Part shown: positions 1 to 9,921 of the stretch, piece by piece | Numbering within the stretch: position 1 is the first letter of the stretch | Layout: every line of letters begins with the position of its first letter | DNA from: Wurfbainia villosa | Lineage: Eukaryota; Streptophyta; Magnoliopsida; Zingiberales; Zingiberaceae | DNA: 64,000 bases | Direction of reading: 5' to 3' | Assembly: GCA_025175895.1 (NCBI GenBank) | Contig: CM046003.1 | Coordinates: 93,571,172 to 93,635,171, forward strand | Notes under the pieces: generated by a model | What the model was told of the DNA's origin: nothing | Seen by the model: the letters and a program-made list of their open reading frames with translations, nothing else | Databases searched by the model: none | Made by a program: the position numbers and the translations under genes

Positions 1-1048
1 TAAAAATCACATAATATGCTTTGAGTGTAGGGAGAAAGGGCATTATAAGAGCAAATGCCCTAAATTGGCTAAGGAAAGGGCATCAACACCAAAAGTCAAT
101 CCAAAGTCAAAGGATGCTGGTGTTCTTAAAATCAAGAGCAAAGAGCACATTGTGTGCTTTAAATACAACCAAAAGGGACACTATCGAAGACAATGCCCTA
201 GGGGGAGGAAGAAAGGGCAAGAAGGTGCAACTCATGTAGGGGGAGCTCCTAAAGCTAACCCTAAGGTAAATTTACTTAATGCATCTTTAATTCCTAAAGT
301 CAAAAAGCATGCTAAAAATTATTTTAGTTCTCTTGCTATTATCAATGAAAAGCATGCTAAGAGAAATAATAAGGCGTATTGTCTAGGTGCTAAACATGTT
401 AGTTTCTCTAAGGACAAACCTAGGACTCAAAACACTAGATCTATTTTACCTAGGGAGTCAATTAGGAGAATTGAAGAAAACTTGGGTGTTAATCCCAAGA
501 AATCTAGGCATATGCCTAAAAAGAAAAATATTTCCCAAAAGATAAATGAAAATTCAAATTTGGGAAAATTAGAGTTAGAAAACCAAGCCTTGAGGTCAAG
601 GCTAGAAAATTTGGAGAAGACCCTAGCAATAATATCAAATTCGGTTAAGGGGTCTAATGTACAAAAGTCAAGACCTAGAAAACAAGAAATGTCTAAGGGC
701 AAGAAGGGATTGGGTCACAAACCTATGTCCTACCATAATGTTCCATTTAATTATGGAACCACATCTAGGTCTAGGAAAACCAAGGCTAATAGGGAAGCCA
801 TCCCTAAGTCTAGCCATGGTATGTGTTTAGTGGCTAACACCTCAAAGAAATCAAATGTAGCCACTAAGAAGGTAAATGGAGGAGTCACCTCTAGAGTTGA
901 CCTAGGAAAGACTCAAAAGACTATGGCTTCAAAGCCTAAAAGGGTCATTAGGAAGGTATCGAGGGAAGTTATCCCTAGGGAATACCTTGTTAACCCAAGG
1001 AGCTCCAATAGATATTGGGTTCCTAAAAGCGTGATCGATTCACGCTAA
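1..1048 (+). CDS. Family G copy G1: gag-like protein, 3' part only (5' end outside window)
   Basis: The open frame runs from base 2 to the TAA at 1046-1048; the N-terminus lies upstream of the window. The first zinc knuckle (CFEC...GHYKSKC, first Cys codon at 17-19) is complete. In the second, the second Cys is replaced by Tyr (CFKYNQKGHYRRQC; Tyr codon 164-166), so it probably cannot hold zinc normally. A leucine-rich coiled-coil segment (about 560-650) and a long Lys/Arg-rich tail follow, ending in the family-typical terminus ...NPRSSNRYWVPKSVIDSR. In Ty1/copia elements gag coats the RNA and forms the particle. No protease, integrase or RT follows the stop. The frame is undamaged over about 348 codons, so decay is mild, but function cannot be judged from part of the ORF. 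Confidence 0.8.
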   Translation, partial: KNHIICFECREKGHYKSKCPKLAKERASTPKVNPKSKDAGVLKIKSKEHIVCFKYNQKGHYRRQCPRGRKKGQEGATHVGGAPKANPKVNLLNASLIPKVKKHAKNYFSSLAIINEKHAKRNNKAYCLGAKHVSFSKDKPRTQNTRSILPRESIRRIEENLGVNPKKSRHMPKKKNISQKINENSNLGKLELENQALRSRLENLEKTLAIISNSVKGSNVQKSRPRKQEMSKGKKGLGHKPMSYHNVPFNYGTTSRSRKTKANREAIPKSSHGMCLVANTSKKSNVATKKVNGGVTSRVDLGKTQKTMASKPKRVIRKVSREVIPREYLVNPRSSNRYWVPKSVIDSR

Positions 1049-2601
1049 AATGGGTTAGGGTGTGTCAACCCGAAGTGGATGGGTAGTTAACCTAACCATA
1101 GTAAAGTTGACACATTAGGATGTGCCAATATGCTTGAAAAGTCAAAAATGATTTAAATTGGCACAATTAGGTCATAGAGGTCATGGTGTGCCATTTTGGG
1201 TTTTTGGCACACTAGGGAAATGAATGGCAATAAGGCAAAATAGAATTAATCCCTAAAAATGGCAAATTGATTTTCACACTTAGGTATTCTATATCTTAGT
1301 ATATTTTACTTGTCATGTCATGACATCATTTTCATTTTTATCTATAAAATGTCATGATCATGTTTAGAATTATTTTTAGATGTCATGTATGCTTAGTGTT
1401 CATTCACATGCCATGACATCATGATATTGGCATATATTTTTATCTAAATCATATTTATGCCATAATCATATCATGCATATAAATAAAATGAAATTATGGA
1501 CTATGGCATGATTTGATGGGAATCAAAGAATATTGCCTTAGAAATATGCATGAGAACATAAACAAAACAAAACCCACATCTCACAAAAATTTGACTTGTA
1601 TGTGTTTTACACATCTAGATATTGGTGAGATGTTTAGGAAAAAGAAAATAAACATTTTGAAAATATTTTGAAAAACCTTGGTGAAGCCTATCTTTTGATA
1701 GCTATCACCATTGAATGGGATGATACAAAGATGGCTCTTTATTGAAGCTTTTCTTAAATTTTGAACTTTGTATCAATCTCCTAATTTAATGGGTAAAATA
1801 AATTTTCAATATTTTTCACCCATAGTGTTTAGGATAAGTATTATACGTATGCATTTTCAAGATTTTTAAAATTACGTATATTTACTTATGGATTTCGAAA
1901 ATCCAATTTTCAAATCAAAATTGCAGAATCACGATTATCGATCATTGCTGTAATGGCGATCGGTGATAAGTCCAAATCGATCGTGATATCGTAGTCTTAG
2001 CCTGTGATTTCGTAAACTTGATAGTTAGGCCCATGTTTAGCCATGTTTTGGTCCCCTAACCACTCCTAACCCTAGGATATGCTTGGGAGAGCATTAGAGA
2101 GGGTGGAAATCCATTGGATATGGATTAGGAGTTGGGTTGAGGGTGAGTATCAATTTTAAGGTGGAAGAGAGTTCATTGTTGAACTTTGCCTTAATTTTGA
2201 TTTGGTTAATGTTCCTATTGGCTTAGGGACTCTCCAAGGACATTGTTGGTGCAATGGTCAAGGGGGAGCAAGCCTCTAGGGGGAGGTATCCATCATGGGA
2301 AGATGGATGTGTATTTCCTCATGGGAGTAAAATTGGGTTGCCCCTCTTTAAGTGATATGGGATCACTAGAAAGATTGTAGGCATGTGTTCCTCCAAGGGA
2401 GAGATTGTAAGATCTCATTGGGATATGAGACATTCATACCTTTGGGGAGGACCTTTTTGATGTAATGTCAAAAAGGGGGAGAAGTTACCAAGTTACCAAT
2501 TAGGGTTCGTTGGAATTCTCATTGGGATATGAGAATTTCCAATATGGGAGAATTGCTAGACTTGAGATGGTAGTTTTGTCAATCATCAAAAAGGGGGAGA
2601 T
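1049..2601 (+). other. Family G copy G1: conserved post-gag non-coding region with polypurine tract
   Basis: There is no ORF of substance. The stretch aligns by eye with the same region of copies G2-G5: several ATGTCATGACAT-type palindromes (about 1315-1435), an ACCCACATCTCAC block (about 1570), a GTGAAGCCTATC...ATAGCTATCACC block (about 1682-1710), a CGATCG-rich patch (1925-1990), and an internal TTGTTGGTGCAATGG motif followed by GGGGGAG runs (about 2243-2285). It ends in the polypurine tract AAAAAGGGGGAGAT at 2588-2601, directly before the 3' LTR. Confidence 0.75.
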
Positions 2602-4080
2602 TGTTGGTGCAATCAGCCCAGGTTGACTCGAGTTTGACTTGAGCAGTACCTTGATAGTATTTTGATTATAGACAAAACTCATGACATGGGATTGTCATGG
2701 GAAAGTCCAACATGGGGTTGGCATGGAAAATCCAAGCATGGAGCTTGGTGTGGAAGTCCAAGGGGGAAGCCTTGGCATGGGAAAGTCCAAAGCATTGCGA
2801 AGCCGTGCGCTTGGTGCTTGGCATGGGAAATCCAAAGCATTGCGAAGTCGTGCGCTTGGTGCTTGGTGAGAAATGCATTGCGAAGCCGTACGCTTAGTGC
2901 ATTTGGGAAGTCTTGAGAACTTGGCAAGTTCACTAGGCTCGGGTCCTTGAGTCGGTGAAGGATGACATTGCGAAGCTGTGCGCTTGGTGCATCCGAGGGA
3001 CCGCCAGACGGGGAGCGAATGGAGTGAGCCCAAAGGGAAGCATACTTCTAGGGCATGAGACGCAAAGGATAGCATTGCGAAGTCGTGCGCTTGGCGCATC
3101 CGAGGGACGTAGGCCGAGGGAAGAAAGCTTCGGTGGGGAACTCCATGAGGGATAAGGTGGACTTGGCCAAGTGGCTAAGACTGAGTGTCGGAGGCTCAAA
3201 CATCGTTATGTTTGAGGTTTTAGCCAACATCAGTCGACTGGCATAGGTGCCAGTCGACTGCTCTAGGTCGTATGGGTTCGACCAGTGTTCGACTGAACCA
3301 AATCTGGCTGATCACCAACCGCCGAGGAGGGCAATGATCGTTAGGATCACCGATCGCCGAGGGATGGCAATGATCGATGACACTGCATGGGCATTGCATC
3401 GGAGTCGAGCTCGCCAAAGACTGATCGATGGATGATCCGATCGATGGGTGCCATCAGTCGACTGATGTGTGATCCATTGGAACTTAACCAACGTGGATCT
3501 AGCCGTTGTGAGACAACGGCTACAGGACCAGTCCACTGATGGTTATGATCAGTCGACTGATGGGTGCAAAAATAGCTTGATGCAGGTTATAAAAGGAGCA
3601 CGAGTTGGAGGATTTCGCCAAGGCTTTTGAGGTGTCTTTGGAGGGGAATTGCTGTTGCATTCCAGACCTTCAAGAGCAAGCAAAAGCAAGCAACAAGAAA
3701 GCGATCAAAGCAATTGTGTAAAAGTTTTCTTTTGTATTGTCTTTGTATTTCTTGTTGTATTTCATATTACTTGTTGTAATAACTTGTGAGAGGTTTCTCC
3801 ACCTCCGACGTGTAGTCGAGAAGGAGTTTAGTTAATGTCGTGTGCATAACTAGAGCTCAAGGAGCTCACCCGTGGAGTAGGAACCATTCGGTTCCGAACC
3901 ACGTATATCTTGGTGTATTGTATGTGCTTGTGTGTATTTGTGTATCTTGTTAGTATTATTATTGTTATTCCGCTGCGCTAACAAGAATTGTAGATGAGCA
4001 CGCAACAAGACGATCGAAATACGACATCCAACGAAAGAGGGCTATTCACCCCCCTCTAGCCGGCCAATCGATCTCTAACA
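2602..4080 (+). repeat. Family G LTR A (3' LTR of copy G1)
   Basis: It starts TGTTGGTGCAATC after a polypurine tract and ends ...CGATCTCTAACA, 1,479 bp. From the 5' end there are imperfect GGAAAGTCCAAG...CTTGGCA repeats (about 2695-2900), a diverged zone, then CAGTCGACTG palindromes (about 3232-3265 and 3455-3565). These are followed by a perfect 10-bp stem with a 3-nt GAG loop (3500-3522), a TATA box TATAAAAG (3588-3595) and an R/U5-like part with a GGAACC/GGTTCC hairpin (3880-3895). No primer-binding site follows, as expected of a 3' LTR. The matching 5' LTR and TSD lie outside the window. Confidence 0.85.
3588..3595 (+). promoter_or_regulatory. TATA box of family G LTR A
   Basis: TATAAAAG lies about 65 bp after the conserved hairpin, at the expected U3/R boundary. 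At the same position LTR F keeps TATAAAAG, whereas LTRs D and E read TTAAAAAG and B and I read TTTAAAGG or TTTAAATG. Confidence 0.55.
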
Positions 4081-4396
4081 TAAGGGACCTTAGTGACAGA
4101 GGGCTCCCAACGGTATCAACCCCCTAAGCTCTGATGATTCGAAAGGAAAACTTGGTAAGGAATAGGTAGTTCTCGATAGAAGCAAAAGTTCATCGGGTAA
4201 TTACATGATGATCCACCCGCAAGATCATAATTAGAGATTCTTATAGCATTAAATTTATAGCATATTCAACAACGCACAAGTGAAATCGAAGTCCTGGAAT
4301 CCTTTTAGGAACTTGAGACCACATTCGCTTTCTCTGAGTGACACCGTAACTAAGCCAGGACTACCTCGACCTCGAACACCTTACTCTTAGAAGATT
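4081..4396. other. Unassigned DNA between LTR A and the fold-back
   Basis: No ORF and no clear match to other parts of the window. It may be flanking host DNA or an older transposon remnant. Confidence 0.4.
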
Positions 4397-4400
4397 TTTT

Positions 4401-4688
4401 AGGGCAATCAACCCATGTATGATGTGGTTTTGATGTGTGTGGCAAAGGTTTAAGTTAGATTGTTTATGGATTTGATATGTGTGTTGAAGTCATGCAGGAC
4501 TTAGTAATTCACAAAGGAGTTAGCTTGATGATAGCATTTGTGGGTTCACCAATGCTATCACCAAGCTAACTCCTGTGTGAATTACTAAGTTTTGTATGAC
4601 TTCAACATACATATCAAATCCATAAACAACCTAACTTAAACCTTTGCCACACACATCAAAACCACATAATACATGGGTTGATTACCCT
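4401..4688. repeat. Near-perfect 288-bp fold-back made of two head-to-head copia LTR 5' ends
   Basis: The arms 4401-4538 and 4551-4688 are reverse complements with few mismatches around a 12-nt spacer (4539-4550). The right arm on the minus strand continues to TGTTAGGGTAATC (start at 4692), preceded on that strand by a polypurine tract AAAAAGGGGGAGAT (4693-4706). The right arm is therefore the start of a minus-strand 3' LTR, and the left arm is an inverted copy of the same 138 bp. The same LTR start begins again at 63911. Confidence 0.8.
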
Positions 4689-4692
4689 AACA

Positions 4693-4866
4693 ATCTCCCC
4701 CTTTTTGATGTGTGGCAACCATGTTTAAGTTAGGTAAAACATTAACATAAAAAACATAAGGCAATAAAGCATGTAAAATATGGATATCAAACACTCCCCC
4801 TAAATACATGCAACTCCCCCTTAACATATGCTAATTTTCTCCCCCTAGCATGATTAGCTCCAAACA
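4693..4866 (-). mobile_element. 3' internal end of a minus-strand SIRE-like copia element with polypurine tract
   Basis: On the minus strand this reads as repeated GGGGGAG runs and then AAAAAGGGGGAGAT immediately before the LTR start at 4692. Such repeated polypurine runs upstream of the LTR also occur in family G and fit the SIRE/Maximus type of Ty1/copia. No coding part of this element is recognisable here; the fragment appears truncated near 4866. Confidence 0.55.
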
Positions 4867-4907
4867 ATGGCATCCACTGAACAAATGGTATTCAAATCTT
4901 AGTCTAT

Positions 4908-5880
4908 GTGGGATTGATACATCTTTTATTACTTGAAGACATTTGTGCATTTGCGGGCATTGAGCGTGAGCGCACGTGTCGAATCCTTGGTGATCCTCGT
5001 CGAATATTTGAAGTCGTGCTCGCGTGCATCAACCATCCTCCTATTCAGAACCACTACAACCCTCAACAATGCCCTTTGTTCCTGCAACCTCCACCACATA
5101 CACCCAAACTACTCCTGAAGAATCCACAATATTCAGCCTGGGCATACAGACCAACCTTCCTTCTTCTCCCAACCAATCAGCAAAAGAAACTAAACTTCAA
5201 CAAAAAATACAATGGCTGCAACTTCAAGTAGAAACTTTATTTGCCGATCTGGACCAACTACTAGCAGATAATAAGAAGATGTCTGCTCATCACAAACAAG
5301 ACATCCAGGCAATGAAAAAAGAAATTTCCCTTCAGAACACCACTATCATATTGCTAAGAGAATGTGTTGAAATATCAACTCGGACCATAGCCTTCCAGCA
5401 ATCATAAATTCGAAAATGGGAACAAAAGGAAAGCGATTGGCATCTCCAGTCAGGCTAGTGCTTCTAGCCTATGGAAGATCTCATAGATGCCTTTATCGAA
5501 CTCAAAGACATAACCTTCAACAGCCTAGATGAGTTCCAATTTCACTTTCATACATTGATGCATCATTTTTAGGCATTATCCAATACTGCAAATGAACAAA
5601 CTATCTAGGCTAGTCATCTTAACTAGGAGTTGTCCCAATTAAAAGAGACAGAAGCCGAAAGATGGGCAAATGAACAAACCAGAATTCTAACCAAAATAGC
5701 CAAGAAGTACAATAAATACTTCCATAGAGGGTTCGAGGTTGCACTCCAAGTAGCGAATGAAAGGAAATTAATACTTCATACCAGGTATGCCCAACCACGA
5801 GCTTAGCATAGAAGAAGCCTATAAGAAGTTCCCCCTGGAGGCTTTCAATACTGACTTGAATACTGATTCCGAGCAGTAGT
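4908..5880 (+). pseudogene. Decayed ORF encoding a coiled-coil protein, probably transposon-derived
   Basis: The clearest piece is 5024-5407 (127 codons): a Pro/Thr/Ser-rich start, then a heptad-like segment (KLQQKIQWLQLQVETLF... to about residue 105). The same sense of translation continues through stop codons to about 5880 (for example ELSQLKETEAERWANEQ at about 5630). Upstream, 4908-5020 has a short open stretch in another frame. I do not recognise the family. Coiled-coil accessory ORFs of this sort occur in plant gypsy elements, but no retroviral motif is present. Frame breaks mark it as non-functional. Confidence 0.35.
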
Positions 5881-6693
5881 CCTTGTAATGAACATTCTGC
5901 AATTCATGAATATCTGTAATGAAAAATTACTTTTGTAACACTTATTGTATCTAAACATGCTTTGCAATGAATGTCTCAACTCTCCATATTTGCAATGAAT
6001 GTCTTAGTTTTATATCACCCTGTAATGCCTAACTTACTTCCCCATATCCTTCTTGAAGTTGCCCTCTAAATATTGCATGAAATTTCTCAGATTATCACTT
6101 ATCCATAGTAGATGTCTTCCAAATTTATACTATGATCATTTATTTTCCAAACTTCTTCTCATAATTTGCATATATTCCTTCTAAAGAAACTCACAGAAAC
6201 TGATACCTCATCTACCGTTTCAGAAAATACCCCCACTACTCATCCCTCAAAAGAAACTAATCTACCCTAACCTCACCTAAAAGTTGAATTCTTCAATTAC
6301 CCATCATCTTTACTCTAACAAACTTATATCATATGATTTCATAATCCCACTTCTCCAAAACTGAGCGAAAAAAGTTGTTATTTCCCTCCTTTTCAGTCCC
6401 TTTCTCCCCTGTAAATACAGAAGCAATCCCTTCCTCTTCAAAACGAAAAGAAACTCTCCAAGATTGACCATCACCCTATACCTTCAAGAAAATGCATCCT
6501 CTTTCCTCAATTCCTCGCCCATGGTTCGCTTCCACACACTCCAAAATCACAGGAGAGCACTGCCAAACCCTTTCCTCCCGCATACAACTTCCCTTCGACT
6601 ACCACATTATTGTAGCTAACTCCACCAAGCGCCCTCACCTACCTCATGGATGCACCAAAGCCTTTTTCCAATAAAGTAGAGGCAGGTCAATTT
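5881..6693. other. AT-rich non-coding DNA
   Basis: Many TGTAATGA/GCAATGAATG-like short repeats at 5885-6010 and no credible gene. It may be the 3' untranslated part of the decayed ORF to the left. It is cut at 6694 by the insertion of copy G2. Confidence 0.4.
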
Positions 6694-8214
6694 TGTTGGT
6701 GCAATCGGCCAAGGTCACAATTGACCAGACTCGAGTTTGACTAGAGTAGTGTTTTGATTTTTGACATTAATGTTTGACAATGTGTTGGGGAGATTGTTGG
6801 TGCAATCAACCCAGGTCATATTTGATGTTTGACGATGGTTTGACCTTTGTCATGGGAAAAGTCCAAGTCTTGTGTACTTGGCATGAAAAGTCCAAGCTTG
6901 AGTCTTGGCATGAAAAGTCCAACATGGGTTAGCAAGAAAAGTCCAAGCATGGGTCTTGGCAAAGGAAAGTCCAATCATGGGTCTTGGCATGGAAAGTCCA
7001 ACATGGGTAGGAAAGGGAAAGTCCAAGCTTGATTCTTGGCAATTGAGAAGTCCAAGGGGAATATTGGCAGCGTAAAGTCCAAGGGTGGAGTCTTAGAAGC
7101 ATAAGTACAATGGTTGGCGGCGTAAAATCCAAACGAAGTCTTGGCAGCATAAGTCCAATGTGCCTTGGCGATGTAGACCACATCAGCATAACAATAGCTG
7201 ATGGAAGCACCTGAAGGCTAACGTATTGATGAACAAGTCATGGATGACTTGGAGGGATCCGATAGGCGTGAGACTAACGGAGGTGGCTAGAAGGCTTAGG
7301 TTCAGGCTAAGGGTGGTCTAGTAAGTATGGGGGCACCATACTTGGGGTTAAAACCTCATGTTTGAGGTGTATCAGTCGACTGGGAATATGGGCAGTCAAC
7401 TGGTGTGAGTCAACAGGAGTTCGACTGCAGGAATTGGCCTACCAATCGACTGCCAGCATTGGGCAGTCGACTGTTGGCCTGAGCAGTCGATTGATCTAAA
7501 GATCAGTCGACTGTTGGTCGGGTATTCAGGCATAGAAGGTTTCCGAGTCGACTGTTAGGGTTTGGCAGTCGAGTGAAGGCTTGATCAGTCAACTGATGGG
7601 CATGATCAATCGACTGTGTTGGACTTATCCGATGTGGCTCATGCCATTGTGAGACAACGGCTATAGGAGCAGTCGACTAATGGTCCTGATCAATCGACTG
7701 TTAGGCGGAATCCAGCTGAAGGAGAAGCTTTAAAGGGAGCTCATGGAGGAGGTTTTCATCATCGTTTCTTGGATGTTTTTGAGGATTTGCTGGTGCAAAT
7801 CAGGGTCTTCAAGCACGGTTCAAGCAATCAACAAGCAAGCACACCAAAGCAATAATTGTAAAGTTTTCTTTACGTTGTTTTGTATATTCATCTTGCATTT
7901 TCTTGTTTACTTCTTGTATTACTTTAGTAATCTTTGTACGAGATTTTTCCACCTACAAATTGTTCCGAGAAGGAGTTATTTAGTAGTGGTGTGTGATTGG
8001 CATCGCTAGGGCTCATTCGAGTCCAATCCGTGGAGTATGAACCATTCGGTTCTGAACCACATTATATTTGGTGTTGTGCTTGTGTTATCTTTTATTATTG
8101 TTATTATTATTTCCGCTGAATTAACAAGTGTTGTAGAGACGAACGCGATCAAATTCCATCAACCAATGTCGAATCGCTATTCACCCCCCTCTAGCGGGCG
8201 CACAGGTCCTAACA
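6694..8214 (+). repeat. Family G LTR B (5' LTR of copy G2)
   Basis: It starts TGTTGGTGCAATC at 6694 and ends ...GGTCCTAACA at 8214, 1,521 bp, followed by a primer-binding site. The LTR start motif is duplicated inside at 6795 (GGGGAGAT then TGTTGGTGCAATC). About twelve 21-30-bp units of the AAGTCCAAG...CTTGGCA type fill about 6850-7165. CAGTCGACTG-type palindromes lie at about 7375-7710, and a hairpin with arms related to GCCGTTGT/ACAACGGC at about 7645-7665. The TATA position has decayed to TTTAAAGG. Confidence 0.85.
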
Positions 8215-8216
8215 AG

Positions 8217-8228
8217 TAGTATCAGAGC
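8217..8228 (+). other. Primer-binding site of copy G2 (initiator tRNA-Met)
   Basis: TAGTATCAGAGC matches the usual plant copia PBS TGGTATCAGAGC with one mismatch and lies 2 nt after the LTR end. Confidence 0.75.
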
Positions 8229-8279
8229 TTGGAGCTCTTCTACGGACTAACACCCAGGAGCAAGATCGCTAAAGGGAAG

Positions 8280-9921
8280 ATGGAGTTTGAAGAACAATTA
8301 GGATTAGACATCAACACACTGGTGTCGTACACCTTCTATGGACAAGAAGGGTTTAGGCAATGGAGGGCACGGATTGAAGACTTTATTATGATGAGGGACT
8401 TCGAAGAATGGTCCGCATTAATGGAAGGATTCAAGTATCCAAGAGGGCCAAAGGGAGGTTTACTCAAAATGAAAAGGTGGACCGGGGAACAAATCCAAGA
8501 ATTCGAGATAAACAAGAAGGTAATAAAATTCTTGGTTGATTTGATTCCTAATGATATTTTGTCTATCTTAAGTGAATACAAGGATGCCAAGGAGCTTTGG
8601 AGCAATTTGGAAAAGTATCATGAAATTTCATCATCAGTCCAAGAAGAAGAAGAGGAGGAGTGCTCATCCTCTCGAGTTCAAGAAGAAACAAGCACATCTT
8701 CATTTGAGGATTCGGATGGTGATAGAGAGTCAACATCTGAATCGGTAGAGGAGGTGGAATTGGAAGAAGCCTCCACCTCTAGAATTAAGGGGGAGGATAT
8801 TAGATCATCCTCAATACCGGAGCAAGAAGAACATGAACCATCTACCTCCGATCAAGAAGAAGAAGAAGTCCAAACCACCACCACTGACCTAGGTAACTCA
8901 AGCATTTTGATTAATAATAAAAATCATATAATATGCTTTGAGTGTAGGGAATCTGGGTACTATAAGAGCAAGTGCCCAAAGAAGGTCAAGAAAAGTCCTT
9001 CGGCACCAAAAGTCAACGAAAAGACCAATGAAGCTAGAGTCCCCACCAAGAAGAGCAAGGAGCACATGGTGTGTTTCAAGTGTCATCAAAAGGGACACTA
9101 TAGAAGTCAATTCCCAAAGGGAGGGAAGAAGACCCATCAAGGAAGAGCTACACATGTAGGGGGAGCTACGGAAAACCCTAAGGTAACTTCAAATTTTGCT
9201 CCTTCCTTAATTAATAGGCAAAAGCATGTTAGGAGTAATCTTGCTATTTATCATAAAGAGCATGCTAGAAATAAGTTTTATTGTTTAGGGGCTAAGAATG
9301 TCATCATTAGAACTAAGGAGAAATTTGGGACTAATGTCCCTAGAAAAATCCTTCCTAGGGAGACCATTAGGAAGATAGAGGATCACCTAGGCATCAACCC
9401 TAAATGGATTAGACATATGCCTAGAAATAAAAATATCTCAAGAGTTAATGAAAAATCAAAAATTGAGATATTAGAAAAGGAAAATCAAGTCTTGAGGTCA
9501 AGGCTTGAGAAAATGGAAAAAACCCTTAGGAATATACAAAATCAAATTAAGGGGTCAAATGGTCAAAGTCAAGGGCAAGAAAGGTTTGGGTCACGAACCT
9601 AAGCCCAAGGAGACCTATCATAATGTTCCATTCGATTATGGAACTCAAGTTAGGTCTAGGAAAACCAAGTTCAATAGGGAAGTCATCCCTAAGGTTGACC
9701 AAGGTAAGTGCTTAGTGGCTAAGGTTTCAAGGAACCCTAGGGAAGCCACTAAGAAGGTCAAAAGGGGAGTTACCCCTAGAGTTAACCTAGGCAAGACCCA
9801 AATGACCAAGGCTTCTAAGCCTAGGGGGGTATCTAGGGAAGTTATCCCTAGTGAATACCTAGTTAACCCAAGGAGCTCCAATAGGTATTGGGTTCCTAGG
9901 AGTGTGATTGATTCACGCTAG
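8280..9921 (+). pseudogene. Family G copy G2: gag-like gene with one frameshift
   Basis: I take the ATG at 8280 because it matches the start in copy G4 (MEFEEQLGLDINTLV); an in-frame ATG at 8229 overlaps the leader and is less likely. Residues 1-120 resemble the UBN2/gag-polypeptide domain of copia elements. A Glu/Ser-rich stretch follows, then knuckle 1 at Cys219 (His replaced by Tyr) and knuckle 2 at Cys265 (last Cys replaced by Phe). A coiled coil sits at about 395-425. The frame closes at 9602; the basic tail continues in another frame to 9921 with the typical terminus ...YWVPRSVIDSR. Comparison with copy G3 shows a 26-nt deletion between two CAAGG repeats (near 9573) as the cause. With both knuckles damaged and the tail out of frame it is unlikely to work. 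Confidence 0.8.
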
